From: an uncultured bacterium
GTDB lineage: Bacteria > Planctomycetota > UBA1135 > GCA-002686595
Length of the DNA: 64,000 nucleotides
Direction: 5' to 3'
Assembly (NCBI GenBank): GCA_938075305.1
Contig: CALJGV010000008.1
Span: 178,850-242,849, forward strand
The notes beneath the pieces are model-generated. The model was not told the origin of the DNA. It was given only the letters and a program-made list of their open reading frames with translations, and did no database searches. Below, in pieces: positions 1 to 9,558 of the stretch; the first letter of the stretch is position 1; every line of letters starts with the position of its first letter. The position numbers were made by a program, and so were the translations under genes.

Positions 1-437
1 AGGGGGATGAGGCCCGAGGTCCAGTCCAGGCAGTGGATGACGTCGGGGGTGAACGCCAGGGGCCCGAAGCCCTCGAGCACGGCCCTCGCGAAGATGGAGT
101 AGCGACGCCAGTTGTCGAGGTAGGGCCCGTCCTCATCGCCGTACGGGTGCCTGTTCCGGTACAGGCTCTCGTGGTCGATCAGGTGGATCGTCAGGCCGTT
201 GATATAGCCGGTCCTGATCGTGATGGGGGTGCGCCCGGAGCCATCCCTGATCCGCAGGAGCGCGCTCTCCTCGAGCGGCCCCAGGGACTGGGTGTCGATG
301 TCCTTCGAGAAGGGGAGGAACACTCGCACCTCTGCTCCCAGACTCTGGAGCGTCCGGGGCAAGACTTCGGCGATCTCGGCGAGCTGGGTTCGCCGGACGA
401 GTGACTTGAGTTCGGGGGTCGCGAACGCGATCTTCAC
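1..437 (-). CDS. glgA: Glycogen/starch synthase-like GT5 protein, N-terminal part (3' end outside window)
   Basis: Not in the ORF track. Translated by hand from GTG at 437: VKIAFATPELKSLVRRTQLAEIAEVLPRTLQSLGAEVRVFLPFSK...HPYGDEDGPYLDNWRRYSIFARAVLEGFGPLAFTPDVIHCLDWTSGLIPL. Typical GT5 N-domain including the 'PDVIHCLDWTSGLIP' block. Confidence 0.82.
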   Translation of the reverse strand, partial: MKIAFATPELKSLVRRTQLAEIAEVLPRTLQSLGAEVRVFLPFSKDIDTQSLGPLEESALLRIRDGSGRTPITIRTGYINGLTIHLIDHESLYRNRHPYGDEDGPYLDNWRRYSIFARAVLEGFGPLAFTPDVIHCLDWTSGLIP

Positions 438-525
438 GTCCGGAGGGGGCGTGGGTCGTAGCGAGTGGGCGAGGGCGTAAAGCTGTTGCCTGACGGCCGT
501 TGCGTATGCCCCAACAGGGTAGTCC

Positions 526-563
526 GCAGGCCCCCTGAGGCCCTAGGCTCCCAGGGGGCCTGC
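526..563 (-). terminator. Hairpin downstream of the M48 peptidase gene
   Basis: Perfect 12-bp inverted repeat GCAGGCCCCCTG (526-537) / CAGGGGGCCTGC (552-563), about 33 nt after the stop of the minus-strand CDS ending at 596. Confidence 0.6.
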
Positions 564-595
564 TGCCGTAAGTCGCGTGCGCTTCGTCGCTTGGG

Positions 596-1393
596 TTATC
601 TTGATCCCAGCGATTGCTCGTAGGCTTCGATCGCAGCGGGCAGCGCCTCGCGGATCCGCTCGATGCGGCGCTCGTCGGAGGGGTGGGTCGAGAAGAGCTC
701 GAACGGGGCAGCGCCGGAGGCCGAGCTCATTCGCTCCCAGAATCCGACCGCGGCCCGAGGGTCGTAGCCAGCGTGCGCCATGTACATCAGGCCGCGGGTA
801 TCGGCCTCGATCTCGGCGTCGCGTCCGAAGGGGAGGCTCACCAGCAGGTGCGCGGCGTCCGACGCCAGGGCCTCGGTCTGCTGTCGCGTGTCGGCGTCCT
901 CGGTGTAGGCCTCGGCCCCGGCCTCGATGAGTTGGGTGAGGAGATCCTGCCGGGTCATCCGCTCCGTTCCGTGGCGGAGGGTGGCGTGGGCGATCTCATG
1001 GCTCATCACCACGGCGAGGCCCGTCTCGTCCCCGGCGATGGGGAGGATTCCGGTGAAGACGGCCATCTTGCCGCCGGGCAGGCACCACGCGTTGACCACC
1101 TCATCCTGTTCGACGAGGCGGACCTCCCAGTCGAACTGATTCGCCACCCCGGGGTCGAGCTCGCGAGCGGCCGCCACAAGGCGCTGCGTCAATCGATTCA
1201 CCATGCGGTGGTCCGCGCCAGTCTGGACCACGGTCTCGCCCGCCAGGAGCTCGGGGTAGGCCTCGGCCCCCAGGGCAGCGTCATCGCTGACCTGATAGTG
1301 GTTCAGGTTGCCCAGGATGCCGCAGGCCGGCACGAGGGTGAGGGCGAGGGCCGCGGCGGAGGTCTTGACGGCGAGGCGGGCGAGCGGATTCAT
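596..1393 (-). CDS. M48 family metallopeptidase, lipoprotein
   Basis: Start reassigned inside ORF 596..2173: MNPLARLAVKTSAAALALTLVPACG lipobox, HEIAH zinc motif, downstream EADTRG, STHPSDERRI C-terminus. Confidence 0.93.
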   Translation of the reverse strand: MNPLARLAVKTSAAALALTLVPACGILGNLNHYQVSDDAALGAEAYPELLAGETVVQTGADHRMVNRLTQRLVAAARELDPGVANQFDWEVRLVEQDEVVNAWCLPGGKMAVFTGILPIAGDETGLAVVMSHEIAHATLRHGTERMTRQDLLTQLIEAGAEAYTEDADTRQQTEALASDAAHLLVSLPFGRDAEIEADTRGLMYMAHAGYDPRAAVGFWERMSSASGAAPFELFSTHPSDERRIERIREALPAAIEAYEQSLGSR

Positions 1394-1507
1394 GGGCCTG
1401 AGTCGAGGGCGCGGATGACGGGAGCCTTTGAGGACGCCAATATAGCAGGCTCCAGGGCGCCCACCGTAGGGCGCCCCGTACCCGGCCCCCCACATCGACC
1501 ACGCCCA

Positions 1508-3046
1508 ATGACCCGCAAGCCGATCGTCCTCCTCGTCCTCGATGGTTGGGGGCAGCGCAAGGAGACAGAGTCCAACGCGATCGCGGAGGGTGCTCCCTAC
1601 TTCCAGCAGCTCCTGGCGGAGCACCCGAACACCCTGTTGACCGCCTGCGGATCCGAGGTCGGCCTGCCGCTCGGGGTGATGGGGAACAGCGAAGTTGGAC
1701 ACACCAACCTCGGCGCAGGGCGGGTCGTTTACCAGGACGTCAGCCGCATCGACAAGTCGATCGAAGCGGGCGAGTTCGCGCGCAACGCGACATTCTGTGA
1801 GCTCATGGACGAGGTCCGGTCGACGGGGAAGAAGCTCCACCTCGTGGGGCTGGTGAGCGACGGCAAGGTCCACTCCAGCGATCATCACCTCCGGACGCTC
1901 CTCAACATGGCGGCCGCCCAGGGCCTCGGCGCCGACCAGGTCATGGTGCACGCCATCACAGACGGTCGTGACACGCCGCCGCGGTCGGGGGCGGGCTTCC
2001 TCGAGGCGCTCGAGTCGGCGTGCGAGTCGGCGGGCGTCGGTCGTATCGCGACGGTCATCGGCCGCTACCACGCGATGGACAGGGACAAGCGGTGGGAGCG
2101 GGTCGAGCGCGCGTACCGGCTCCTGGTGGGCGGAGAGGGGGAGCGCTTCGACTCGGCCCTCGCGGCGATCCATGCCTCGTACGAGGCTGGTGTCACCGAC
2201 GAGTTCGTGGAGCCTTGCGTCATCGGTGCGGAGGGTTCAGGGCGTATCGAGGACGGGGACGGCGTGCTGCTCTTCAACTACCGGGCAGATCGGATGCGAG
2301 AGATCACGGACGCGCTGGTGCAGGAGGGGTTCAGCGGCTTCGAGCGCAGGCCCGGAGCGCCCGCTGTCCGCGCGGCGTCGATGACTCAGTACCGAGACGA
2401 CATCGACATCCCCATCGCGTTCCCTCCGATCGATTTGAGCGGGATCTTCCCCGAGCTGGTGAGCGCCGCGGGGCTCCGTCAGGAGCGCATCGCCGAGACG
2501 GAGAAGTACGCGCACGTGACCTACTTCTTCTCGGGAGGCCGGGAGGCGCCGTACGAGGGGGAGACGCGGACGCTCGTCCAGAGCCCGAAGGTCGCGACCT
2601 ATGACCTCGCCCCTCAGATGAGCGCGCGGGAGGTCACGGATGCCATCCTCGCGAGCCTCTCGAAGGGGGAGACGGACGTGTACATCGTCAACTTCGCCAA
2701 CGCCGACATGGTGGGGCACACGGGGATCTACGAGGCGGCGCTGAAGGCGGTGGAGACCGTGGACGGCTGCCTGAAGCAGATCGTGCCGGCGGTCCTCGCG
2801 AAGGGGGGGAGCGTCGCGATCACCGCGGACCACGGGAACTCCGAGCAGCTGTGGGACCCCGCTTCGGATCAACCCCACACGGCGCACACCCTGAACAAGG
2901 TTCCGTTCGTGGTCATTGGAGACGGGCTCAAGGGAGCGAGGATGAGGGAGCACGGGGTGCTCGCAGACGTGGCGCCGACGCTGCTCGAGATCATGGGAGT
3001 GGAGAAGCACGCCCAGATGGACGGCACGTCGTTGGTCCTGGGTTAG
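1508..3046 (+). CDS. gpmI: 2,3-bisphosphoglycerate-independent phosphoglycerate mutase
   Basis: MTRKPIVLLVLDGWGQRKETESNAI..., VMGNSEVGHTNLGAGRVVYQD, ITADHGNSEQLWD, PHTAHTLNKVPFV. Confidence 0.97.
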   Translation: MTRKPIVLLVLDGWGQRKETESNAIAEGAPYFQQLLAEHPNTLLTACGSEVGLPLGVMGNSEVGHTNLGAGRVVYQDVSRIDKSIEAGEFARNATFCELMDEVRSTGKKLHLVGLVSDGKVHSSDHHLRTLLNMAAAQGLGADQVMVHAITDGRDTPPRSGAGFLEALESACESAGVGRIATVIGRYHAMDRDKRWERVERAYRLLVGGEGERFDSALAAIHASYEAGVTDEFVEPCVIGAEGSGRIEDGDGVLLFNYRADRMREITDALVQEGFSGFERRPGAPAVRAASMTQYRDDIDIPIAFPPIDLSGIFPELVSAAGLRQERIAETEKYAHVTYFFSGGREAPYEGETRTLVQSPKVATYDLAPQMSAREVTDAILASLSKGETDVYIVNFANADMVGHTGIYEAALKAVETVDGCLKQIVPAVLAKGGSVAITADHGNSEQLWDPASDQPHTAHTLNKVPFVVIGDGLKGARMREHGVLADVAPTLLEIMGVEKHAQMDGTSLVLG

Positions 3047-3245
3047 CGTCGCCGCGGGTAGGGGGATCCCTAGGGTGTCTCGCTTTGGGTGTCACTGAAA
3101 GGGGCTTGAGCGCGCCCAAAGGCGGGTTCTCCGGGCGTCTTCCAGGAGGTTGGTATCCTCTCCCAGCTTCTCGACCTCCTCTCCCGCGGCCGCCGCGGGT
3201 GCGTTCCGGTCAGTTTTTGCCAACCCGGAACCGAGCACCTTTCGA

Positions 3246-4718
3246 ATGTCTCTTATTCCTCTCCTCCGAGCAACTCGCTTCGCGTTGCCGCTCGGCCTGG
3301 TGATGATGGCCTCGCAGAGCGCCGTCCACGCCTCGCCACAGGCGCTCTCACGGCTGTTCGTGCCGCCGACGCCCGATGAGATCCAGGACGTCCGTGACGA
3401 CTGGGCGAGCCGTTCGATCGATATCGACGGCTTCCAGCTGGAAGCGACCGGCCTCGGTCCGTCGAACGCCGAGGTGCACATCATCAGCCACTTGTCGGAG
3501 GGCGAGAGGCACTACGCCGCGGTTCGCTTCCCGCAGGACTACCAGCCGGGTCAGCCGCACGCCGCGCTGATCCTCTGCCATGGCGGCCTCGTTGGCGTCT
3601 CGGTGGAAGAAGCATCGAACCTCCTCTCGACCTTCCCGGGTCAGTGCGTGGACGACGACTACTTCATCCTGATGCCGTCGTTCCGCGGAGAGATCCTCGC
3701 GAGCTCCTTCGCGGGCACCTTCATCTCCGGCGGGCAACCGAGCTACGCGGACCGGGACGTGGACGATGTGCGCTCCATGCTCTCGACGCTCCTCGTCGAG
3801 TACCCCGACATTGACGACGCGCGAGTCGCGGCGTGGGGGATCAGCCGCGGCGCGGCCACGGCGATGCTCCTCAAGGTGAGGGACCCGAGGATCCGCCGGG
3901 TCGTGAACATGTTCGGCTTCACCGACCTGAGCCTTCCGAGCGTTCAGACCGAGGCGGCCAACATCGTCAACAACGGTGCGCCGCCCGAGGGAATCGGGCG
4001 CGTCATCTACGAGACCGCGATCGAGCCGTGGCTCAACGGCACCCTCACGCTCGAGGAGGCGCGCCTCTCGTGGCTCCGCCGCTCGCCCGCCTGGTTCCCC
4101 GACGGCCTCGGACCGATTCAAGTGCACCACGGCCTGCAGGACCTCTCGGTGGAGCCGGCCCACTCGGTCCTCCTGCTCGACCGGCTTTCTGCGCTCGGGC
4201 TGCCGGCGGGAGAGGTGGAGGCCTACCTCTATCCGAATGGCTCGCACGGGCTGAACTCGCTGGTCGGGCAAGGGCCGCGCGTCGAGGGCTTCCTCTGCGA
4301 CCTGCAGCTAGGACCGAGCGGCTACTGCGGCCCCATGACCTCCAGCGTGGCCGGCAGCATCGCGTCGGCGGACTATCGCGGCTCAGCGTCGATGACCCAG
4401 AACAACCTGTCGTTCGTGGTGAACAACGCCCCGGCGGGTTCCGCCGGGATGGTGTTCCTGGCCTCTTCGAGCGCGTACTTCCCGAGCGGAGGCGGCTTCG
4501 TCTGCGTTGGTAACGGAGCGCTCAGGGTCGGATTTGGCGCGGTCGACGCCGCGGGTATGTTCGAGCTTCCGATCGACCTCCGGCCCCAGAACCCGGCCTT
4601 CGCGAGCATCCTGAGGCCGGGGGTGAGTGCTCACCTCCAGCTGGTCTACCGAGACATCGGGAACGGCAGTGGGAACTGGAACTTCTCCAACGGGTTGGTC
4701 GTTCCGCTCCTTCCCTGA
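3246..4718 (+). CDS. Secreted alpha/beta hydrolase (prolyl-oligopeptidase/esterase-like) with C-terminal extension
   Basis: Signal-peptide-like N-terminus; nucleophile elbow AAWGISRGAAT (GxSxG); NGSHGLN near the C-terminal part of the hydrolase domain. Confidence 0.72.
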   Translation: MSLIPLLRATRFALPLGLVMMASQSAVHASPQALSRLFVPPTPDEIQDVRDDWASRSIDIDGFQLEATGLGPSNAEVHIISHLSEGERHYAAVRFPQDYQPGQPHAALILCHGGLVGVSVEEASNLLSTFPGQCVDDDYFILMPSFRGEILASSFAGTFISGGQPSYADRDVDDVRSMLSTLLVEYPDIDDARVAAWGISRGAATAMLLKVRDPRIRRVVNMFGFTDLSLPSVQTEAANIVNNGAPPEGIGRVIYETAIEPWLNGTLTLEEARLSWLRRSPAWFPDGLGPIQVHHGLQDLSVEPAHSVLLLDRLSALGLPAGEVEAYLYPNGSHGLNSLVGQGPRVEGFLCDLQLGPSGYCGPMTSSVAGSIASADYRGSASMTQNNLSFVVNNAPAGSAGMVFLASSSAYFPSGGGFVCVGNGALRVGFGAVDAAGMFELPIDLRPQNPAFASILRPGVSAHLQLVYRDIGNGSGNWNFSNGLVVPLLP

Positions 4719-4739
4719 GCCCGCGTGCCGCGCTCAGGG
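4713..4739. terminator. Putative bidirectional hairpin between convergent genes
   Basis: CCCTGAGC (4713-4720) / GCTCAGGG (4732-4739) spanning the stop of the plus-strand gene, facing the minus-strand gene ending at 4750. Confidence 0.4.
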
Positions 4740-4749
4740 CGCAGAGAGA

Positions 4750-5505
4750 TCACCGGGAGAGCCGGTACCAGATCATGCCGGCGTACTCGTGGAGCGCCCA
4801 GCATGAGTCCCGCATGGTCTTGCCCCGCGGGATCAGCCCCTCGATGGTCCGGCTCGGGGCCGTGTGAGCTCCCGTGGGCGCGGCTAGCACGTTGACGCCC
4901 TCCTGCTCGAAGGCCTGTACCGCCCTCGGCATGTGCCAGGCGTTGGTCACGAGCGCGGCCTTCGCGTAGCCGCGCCGATCCATCAGCCGAGCCACTCCGA
5001 GTGCATTGCCCCGGGTGGTCTTCGCGGCGTCCTCGGTCCAGGTGACGTCGACGCCGAGTTCGCCCTCGACGTAGTCGCGGAGGACGTGGCTCACCGGTCG
5101 GCGGTCGGGCCGCAGCACGCCGCCTGTCACGACCAACGGGAGCCCGGTGCGCCGGGCTAGGTTCGCTCCGTAGCGGCAACGGATCTGGCTCAGGGCGCCG
5201 GGCTGATCCGGTCCGTACTCGGGAGGGTCGCAGTCCACGTCGCCCGCGAGCACCACGATCACATCCGCGTCGATCCTCTCCGCTGAAGGGTCGATGTTCG
5301 GGTAGGTCTGAAGGCCGTCCAGCAGCCAGAACGAGACGATGGGGAGCGTGAGCGCGACGGTCAGCAGCGCCCCGGTTGCGGCGAGGCCGGTCGCCAGCCG
5401 TCGGAGGAGGGGACGCCGCGCCCGCCAGCGGATCGCCAACCCGACGAGCACCGCCAGGTAGAGCCCGGAGGGCGGCATGAGCATGTTCTCCAACAACCAC
5501 TTCAC
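4750..5505 (-). CDS. YdcF/SanA/ElyC family (DUF218) membrane protein
   Basis: DADVIVVLAGD..., RCRYGANLARRTGLPLVVTGG, TRGNALGVARLM, ALVTNAWHMPRAVQAFE. Confidence 0.87.
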   Translation of the reverse strand: MKWLLENMLMPPSGLYLAVLVGLAIRWRARRPLLRRLATGLAATGALLTVALTLPIVSFWLLDGLQTYPNIDPSAERIDADVIVVLAGDVDCDPPEYGPDQPGALSQIRCRYGANLARRTGLPLVVTGGVLRPDRRPVSHVLRDYVEGELGVDVTWTEDAAKTTRGNALGVARLMDRRGYAKAALVTNAWHMPRAVQAFEQEGVNVLAAPTGAHTAPSRTIEGLIPRGKTMRDSCWALHEYAGMIWYRLSR

Positions 5506-5586
5506 ACCACCGAGGATCGGATGTCCGGCGGGCGTACGCCCTCCCTGATCGGAGGAAAATCCTCTGAGCCGCCGGAGCGGGACAGA

Positions 5587-5862
5587 TCAGAAGAAGGTGG
5601 CGCGCTGTTCCCTGCGGAGCCCGTCACGCTCCTCCGGGCTCGCCACGAGCGAGACCGCGGCCTGGTCGCTGGCGCCGAGGCGCTCGAAGTTACTCCGGGC
5701 GGCGCGCAGGGTGATGTGGTTCAGGGGCGAGACCTCGTCCAGGGCCTCGAGCCCCTTGCCGTCATCCTCCCAGTAACAGACGGGGCAGACCTCGTGGCTC
5801 CCGCGGCCACTGAGGGTGAAGTAGTCGCAGCAGGGGCACTGCGCCGACCCCTCCGGAATCAC
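5587..5862 (-). CDS. CPCC family cysteine-rich protein
   Basis: AQCPCCDYFTLSGRGSHEVCPVCYWEDDGKG; start overlaps the stop of the upstream gene (ATGA-type). Confidence 0.87.
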   Translation of the reverse strand: MIPEGSAQCPCCDYFTLSGRGSHEVCPVCYWEDDGKGLEALDEVSPLNHITLRAARSNFERLGASDQAAVSLVASPEERDGLRREQRATFF

Positions 5863-7289
5863 TGTTCGCCCCCTTCCGCGACCTTGATCCCGTTCGCCTC
5901 GAAGGCGCGGATGAGTGGCTGGAGGTGGGGCTCGTAGGGCCTCCAGCGCTCGACCGAGGTGGCGTAGATGGGCTGCCGTACCTGGGTCGCGCTCGCCGTC
6001 TGGACGGCCCGCTCGGTCTCGTGGAACGAGAGGCAGGCGTCGTCCCAGGGGAGGCCCACGAACTCCACGATCTTCCGCGCCGTCCCTTCGAGGTCATGGA
6101 CGAGGTCCTCGTAGTCGATCTGGAGGATCGACCCGGGCATGACGGACTCCCAGTGGTCACAGAGCCTGCGGGTGAGGGCGTAGGCCGAGGCGATCTCGTT
6201 GAAGTCGTAGGCGTAGGGAATCGTGGAGGTGAAGAGCGTGCGGAAGATGCCGAACCCGTTGTCCATCGGGGCGCGGCGCACGTGGATGAACCGCGCGCCG
6301 GGCAGGGCGCGGCGCACGAGGCCCACCTGCAGGAAGTTCGTCAGGAACTTGTCGACGACCACCTCGGCGTCCGGGGCGAGCCGCTTCAGCTCTGCCGCGT
6401 ACCGCTCCCCGATGGCCGCGAGCTCGGCGTCAGGGAGGGCCGCGGCCGTCGCGACGCGCTGGCTCGGCTCGCCCGTGATCCGACCGATCGCCATGGGGAG
6501 CGCTGGCGTCTCGCCGACGCCCTCGGCGTCGGGGTGGCTGGCGAGGATCTGCTCCACGAGGGTGGAGCCGGAGCGCGGCATCCCGCAGACGAGGACCGGG
6601 CGCATGGCCGGGGCACCGGCGGCGGGGGCGAGGCTGGCGTGGGCCGCGTCGTAGCATCGAATGGACTCGTCGACGAGGACCTCCAGCTCCCTCGGCTGGT
6701 ACTTCATCAGGGACCGACGCAGGCGATTGCCGCGCTCGAAGCAGACGAAGGCCCGCTCGTGCTCGTCGACCTCATCGAGCGCCCGCCCGAGGGCGAAGTA
6801 CAGCCCCACCCGCGTCTGGTCGCCCGGCGGGAGCCGGTCGAGGAGGGCCTCGGCCGCCGCCAGGTCGGGGTCGTTGGGGTCGTCATAGGACTTGAGCCCC
6901 ATCAGGTTCCGCATGGCGTCCCCGCTGTTGGGGTTGAGCTCGGCAGCCCTCCGGAACTCCGACGCGGCCTCCTCCATCTGCCCCTGGAACTTCAGCACGG
7001 TCCCGAGGTTGTTGGCGGTGGCGGCGTGCTCGGGGTTGGCGGCCTTCGAGGCCCGGGCGGCCTTCTCGGCGTCGTCGAGGCGCCCCTGGCGCTGAATCGC
7101 GGCCACGAGATTCGCCATCAGCCGCGGCTCCCTGCCGTGGGTGGAGACCGCCTTGCGGAGGAGCTGCTCGGCCTTGGCCAGATGCCCTTGCTGCAGCTTC
7201 TCGTGCGCGGCCTTGAGGTCGGCTTCCAGCTTCGAAGCCGCTCCCGCGCGGCCGGTCGGACTCGTCTTCCTGGCGTTCTTCTTGCTCAT
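5859..7289 (-). CDS. TPR-repeat sulfotransferase family protein
   Basis: N-terminal TPRs (AKAEQLLRKAVSTHG..., AATANNLGTVLKFQGQMEEAASEFRRAAELNPNSGDA) and PAPS-binding CGMPRSGSTLVEQILASHP. Confidence 0.92.
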   Translation of the reverse strand: MSKKNARKTSPTGRAGAASKLEADLKAAHEKLQQGHLAKAEQLLRKAVSTHGREPRLMANLVAAIQRQGRLDDAEKAARASKAANPEHAATANNLGTVLKFQGQMEEAASEFRRAAELNPNSGDAMRNLMGLKSYDDPNDPDLAAAEALLDRLPPGDQTRVGLYFALGRALDEVDEHERAFVCFERGNRLRRSLMKYQPRELEVLVDESIRCYDAAHASLAPAAGAPAMRPVLVCGMPRSGSTLVEQILASHPDAEGVGETPALPMAIGRITGEPSQRVATAAALPDAELAAIGERYAAELKRLAPDAEVVVDKFLTNFLQVGLVRRALPGARFIHVRRAPMDNGFGIFRTLFTSTIPYAYDFNEIASAYALTRRLCDHWESVMPGSILQIDYEDLVHDLEGTARKIVEFVGLPWDDACLSFHETERAVQTASATQVRQPIYATSVERWRPYEPHLQPLIRAFEANGIKVAEGGEQ

Positions 7290-7352
7290 CGCGAGCAGAC
7301 CCTATCACGGCGGGGTGGGGTGACCCAGGGAGCGCTCGCGCCCGTGAAGCGG

Positions 7353-7865
7353 TCAGCGTGGGACGCCGAGGTCCTCGACGGGGCTGGCGTGGGTCACCTG
7401 GACGAGGGCGCCCGGCCGCAGCTCCAGCTGCAACCCGCGCTGTCCGGCGCTGACCAGGATGGTCTCGAGGCCCATGGCCGATCGGTCCAGGAAGGTCGGG
7501 AGCGCCCGGAGCTGCCCGAAGGGGCTGATCCCGCCGGTCACGTATCCGGAGATTCGCTCCGCATCGGCGGGCTCCATCATCCGTGCGCGCTTTCCTCCTG
7601 CTGCCGCGGCGAGCCGCTTCAGGGAGAGGCTCCCTGCCGTGGGGACCACCGCGCAGTAGGGCGCCCCGTCCACCTCGGCGAGGAGGGTCTTGAAGACGAC
7701 GGTGGGAGCCAGGCCGAGCTGGGCGGCGACAGCCTCCCCGACGGATCCCTCGGTGGGGCCGTGACCAAGGTCATAGGCGTGGAGCTGGAACGCGATCCCC
7801 GCGCGCTCCAGGGCCACCGTGGCGCGCGTTCCGCCGCCCCGTTCCTGCTTCCTCTTCCTTGCCAC
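7353..7865 (-). CDS. ybaK: Cys-tRNA(Pro)/Cys-tRNA(Cys) deacylase, YbaK/EbsC family
   Basis: VFKTLLAEVDGAPYCAVVPTAGSLSLKRLA, GYVTGGISPFGQ. Confidence 0.93.
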   Translation of the reverse strand: MARKRKQERGGGTRATVALERAGIAFQLHAYDLGHGPTEGSVGEAVAAQLGLAPTVVFKTLLAEVDGAPYCAVVPTAGSLSLKRLAAAAGGKRARMMEPADAERISGYVTGGISPFGQLRALPTFLDRSAMGLETILVSAGQRGLQLELRPGALVQVTHASPVEDLGVPR

Positions 7866-7902
7866 CTCGTCCGTATCTCCAGGCGCAGGGTACCCTCTCG
7901 TG

Positions 7903-9327
7903 ATGCTCGCGATGCTCCTGGCCTTGGCCCTCGCTCTCCCGGCTGCGACCTCCCCGGACGACGGGGTCGTGGAGACCTTCTGGCCCGGCGGCGGACCCCG
8001 TGAGCGCTACGAGGTCGACGAGGCGGGGGTGAAGCACGGTGAGTTCATCCAGTACCGCGAGGATGGGAGCACCGCGGTGACCGCCCGCTATCGCGACGGT
8101 GAGCTCGAGGGGCGCTACGCCGAGCTGGACGAGGAGGGAGAGTTGCTCGTGGAGGGGATGTACGAGGGCGGGGAGCGCTCTGGCTACTGGCGGACGTACG
8201 AGGACGGCGTCCGGACCCTCAGCGCCACCTACCGGAAGGGGGTGCTTGATGGGCGCTGGGAGAGCGAGGAGCCGGATCGCAGCCACAAGATCAAGGCGAC
8301 CTACCGGCGCGGAGTGCTCGACGGCAGATACAGCGAGTCCCGGCCAGAGGAGCGCTGGGAGCGCTCCGCCACGTACAAGAAGGGGGTCCTCGACGGGGCA
8401 GCCAAGATCAAGGTGGGGAACAAGATCGTGAGCCGGCGGAAGTGGGAGCGTGGCTTCCTCGCGCAGCTCGACGGGCGCGTGCCCTATCCACGCCGCCTCC
8501 CCGAGCTGACGGAGGAGCTCGGCCTGGCTCGGGTGGTGGCGAGCGGGGATCCTGGGGATCCGATCTCGGCGGACCGTCAGTACGCGCTCATGCGGCTGAA
8601 GACGTATCGCGCCCTCTGCGGCCTGCCCTGGCGCACCATCACCCTCGACGAGAAGTGGAACGACCTGTGCGACGCGGCCAGCGAGGTTTGTCAGGCCAAC
8701 GGCGAGCTCGATCACACGCCGGACCAGCCCGACGGCTTCGACGACGACCGGTACCGGCAGGGGTACGAGGGGGCCAGCCACAGCAACCTGGCCAACGGGG
8801 GGCTCGCCCGGTCCGTGGACATGTACATGGACGACTCTGACCCCAGCAACATCGACCGGGTGGGGCACCGCCGGTGGTGCCTGAACCCGAGCATGGGCAA
8901 GACGGGCTTCGGCGCCGCGGGGAGCTGGGCCGCCATGTGGTCGATGGACGGGAGCGGACCGAGCGCCAAGGGCGTGGAAGCCGTGCTGTACCCGCCCCCC
9001 GGCTACGTCCCCCTCGACCTCTTCGGCCCGCGCCACGCCTGGAGCATCCAGCTCGTGAAGGGGAAGACCCCTGCGAGCAAGGAGGACATCGAGGTCGAGG
9101 TCGTGCGTCTCGATGAGGTCCACCAGCCGCGCGGCGAGCCGCTGGAGTTGGACTGGAAGGACATCAACCGTGGCGGCTACGGGGGCGGCCCTTGCGTCAT
9201 CTTCCGCCCCGTGGACCTCCAGTGCCGCGCCGGAGTGCGGTACGGCGTGAAGATCAGCTTCGACGGCGGCAAGTCCCTCGCGTTCGACTACCTCGTTGAG
9301 TTCGTCGAGGCCCCCGAGGGGGACTGA
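7903..9327 (+). CDS. Secreted MORN/YwqK-like repeat protein with C-terminal CAP (SCP/PR-1)-like domain
   Basis: Signal peptide MLAMLLALALALPAATS; repeats TYRKGVLDGRW, TYRRGVLDGRY, TYKKGVLDGAA; CAP-like LDEKWNDLCDAASEVCQANGELDHTPD...GHRRWCLNPSMGKTGFG. Confidence 0.78.
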   Translation: MLAMLLALALALPAATSPDDGVVETFWPGGGPRERYEVDEAGVKHGEFIQYREDGSTAVTARYRDGELEGRYAELDEEGELLVEGMYEGGERSGYWRTYEDGVRTLSATYRKGVLDGRWESEEPDRSHKIKATYRRGVLDGRYSESRPEERWERSATYKKGVLDGAAKIKVGNKIVSRRKWERGFLAQLDGRVPYPRRLPELTEELGLARVVASGDPGDPISADRQYALMRLKTYRALCGLPWRTITLDEKWNDLCDAASEVCQANGELDHTPDQPDGFDDDRYRQGYEGASHSNLANGGLARSVDMYMDDSDPSNIDRVGHRRWCLNPSMGKTGFGAAGSWAAMWSMDGSGPSAKGVEAVLYPPPGYVPLDLFGPRHAWSIQLVKGKTPASKEDIEVEVVRLDEVHQPRGEPLELDWKDINRGGYGGGPCVIFRPVDLQCRAGVRYGVKISFDGGKSLAFDYLVEFVEAPEGD

Positions 9328-9336
9328 GACTGACCG

Positions 9337-9558
9337 TCAGTCTTCGCGCTCGTCCACCCAGGCCATCTGGATGGCCTCGAGGATGCCCTCGTTCGACGCG
9401 GAGGGTTCTCCGACGAAGCCCTCGAGCTCGATGACCCAGCGGTGGAGGTCGGTGAACCGGACCGACAGGGGGTCGAGGTCAGGGAAGCGCTCGGCGAGCC
9501 GGTAGCCGATCTCGAAGGGGTCGGACCAGTCGATGTTGGTGGCGGGATCCACGGTCAC
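9337..9558 (-). CDS. iscX: Fe-S cluster assembly protein IscX
   Basis: [38 protein letters not shown]...[15 protein letters not shown]. Confidence 0.93.
   Translation of the reverse strand: MTVDPATNIDWSDPFEIGYRLAERFPDLDPLSVRFTDLHRWVIELEGFVGEPSASNEGILEAIQMAWVDERED

Noticed and set aside
614-1507. Upstream extension of the gpmI ORF track entry (614..3046)
   Set aside because: Antisense to the M48 peptidase gene. GpmI homology begins at ATG 1508.
5925-8003. 692-aa plus-strand ORF
   Set aside because: Antisense shadow of the sulfotransferase and ybaK genes; low-complexity high-GC translation without domain motifs.
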